Source: Kaistia defluvii (GTDB lineage: Bacteria > Pseudomonadota > Alphaproteobacteria > Rhizobiales > Kaistiaceae). From it: a stretch of DNA of 64,000 bases. Each line of letters starts with the position of its first letter. The first letter of the stretch is position 1. Below the pieces are notes generated by a model, which was not told where the DNA came from, did no database searches, and saw only the letters and a list, made by a program, of their open reading frames with translations. The translations under genes were made by a program, and so were the position numbers. Where the stretch lies: NCBI RefSeq assembly GCF_040548815.1, contig NZ_JBEPSM010000001.1, positions 1,674,001-1,738,000 on the forward strand, read 5' to 3'. Below, one piece after another: positions 63,607-64,000 of the stretch.

Positions 63607-64000
63607 ATGCTCGACCGCACGCGCCGCCGCTTCCTCCTCGCCGTCTCCGGATTGTTGGCGGCCACGATGATGTCGCCGGCGGCCGCTGCCGCCGCGGAGG
63701 GCCAGAAATTCAAGGCCGTCACCACCTTCACCATCATCGCCGACATGGCCCGGAACGTTGCCGGCGAGGCGGCGATCGTTGAATCGATCACCAAGCCCGG
63801 CGCCGAGATCCACAACTACCAGCCGACGCCGCGCGACATCGTGAAGGCGCAGGACGCGCAGCTCATCCTCTGGAACGGACTCGGCCTCGAACTCTGGTTC
63901 GAGAAGTTCTTCGCCAATCTGGACGGCGTGCCGCAGGCGACCGTCTCGGCCGGCGTTGAGCCGATGGGCATTGCCGAGGGCCCCTATTCCGGCAAGCCGA
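63607..64000 (+). CDS. Metal ABC transporter substrate-binding protein, SitA/ZnuA-like (partial)
   Basis: The visible 131 residues begin MLDRTRRRFLLAVSGLLAA, a possible Tat-type signal, then FTIIADMARNVAG and KPGAEIHNYQPTPRDIVKAQ with the metal-ligand His, and GLGLELWFEKFF. This is the cluster A-I metal-binding protein of Mn/Fe/Zn uptake, closest in wording to SitA (Mn/Fe). The gene runs off the right edge. It follows two metal-regulator-like operators. Confidence 0.88.
   Translation, partial: MLDRTRRRFLLAVSGLLAATMMSPAAAAAAEGQKFKAVTTFTIIADMARNVAGEAAIVESITKPGAEIHNYQPTPRDIVKAQDAQLILWNGLGLELWFEKFFANLDGVPQATVSAGVEPMGIAEGPYSGKP

Overview
The window is high-GC, gene-dense chromosomal DNA from an alphaproteobacterium, most probably a member of the Hyphomicrobiales (Rhizobiales). 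This is inferred from the bcsN-bcsA-bcsB-bcsZ cellulose cluster, a DUF3126 protein, a BTLCP transglutaminase-like peptidase, a MASE1-GGDEF cyclase, and the order tuf / tRNA-Trp / secE / nusG / rplKAJL / rpoB. Genus cannot be fixed from sequence alone. No phage, insertion sequence, CRISPR array or rRNA operon was seen.

Layout. 1-5300 (minus strand): information-processing core, tRNA-Tyr, tRNA-Gly, tuf, tRNA-Trp, secE, nusG, rplK, rplA, rplJ, rplL and the first 51 codons of rpoB, with leader and attenuator hairpins. 5489-8823: rlmB, tRNA-Thr, an SDR epimerase, an alpha/beta hydrolase and a small secreted Cys-repeat protein. 8863-18168: a cellulose synthase operon, bcsN (lipoprotein), bcsA (GT2 plus PilZ), bcsB, bcsZ (GH8) and a TPR protein (bcsK-like), mostly coupled by short overlaps. 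18503-25576: UDP-glucuronate decarboxylase with a HIT protein, a DMT transporter, the C1-folate pair purU-folD, a FAH-family hydrolase, NAD kinase and a nitroreductase. 25811-30142: accessory stretch with a secreted protein, a lower-GC intergenic region, and four tandem secreted Ser/Gly/Thr-rich proteins, three of which end in a two-cysteine aromatic tail. This is the least explained part of the window.

30247-41049: thrS; a divergent class D beta-lactamase / AmpR-like LysR pair; SDR and AraC genes; yidD; an IscU-like scaffold; folE, hisI, a CBS protein, a rhomboid protease and a PAS_5-type protein. 41461-49470: BTLCP peptidase, a secreted CAP protein with lectin-like repeats, gamma-carbonic anhydrase, DUF3126, cysE, hydrolase, zinc finger, FAD monooxygenase and a diguanylate cyclase. 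49618-64000: acyl-CoA/ACP synthetase, PadR regulator, tRNA-Leu, a hydrolase with a helical-repeat tail, PepSY-like protein, LuxR- and LysR-type regulators, EamA transporter, xanthine phosphoribosyltransferase, CinA-like protein, map, radC, an MFS transporter, and the start of a Mn/Fe/Zn ABC transporter binding protein behind two metal-regulator-like operators.

Themes. Cyclic-di-GMP biology recurs: PilZ-containing BcsA, a diguanylate cyclase with an intact I-site, and a LapG-family peptidase. Several divergent regulator/target pairs carry visible dyads (bla/ampR, lysR/eamA, padR, the metal uptake gene). Three different palindromic intergenic elements sit near 21.2, 24.9 and 60.1 kb. Start codons were chosen from Shine-Dalgarno spacing and family length; non-ATG starts are GTG for rplJ and TTG for the DUF3126 and PadR genes, possibly also for the gene at 25811.
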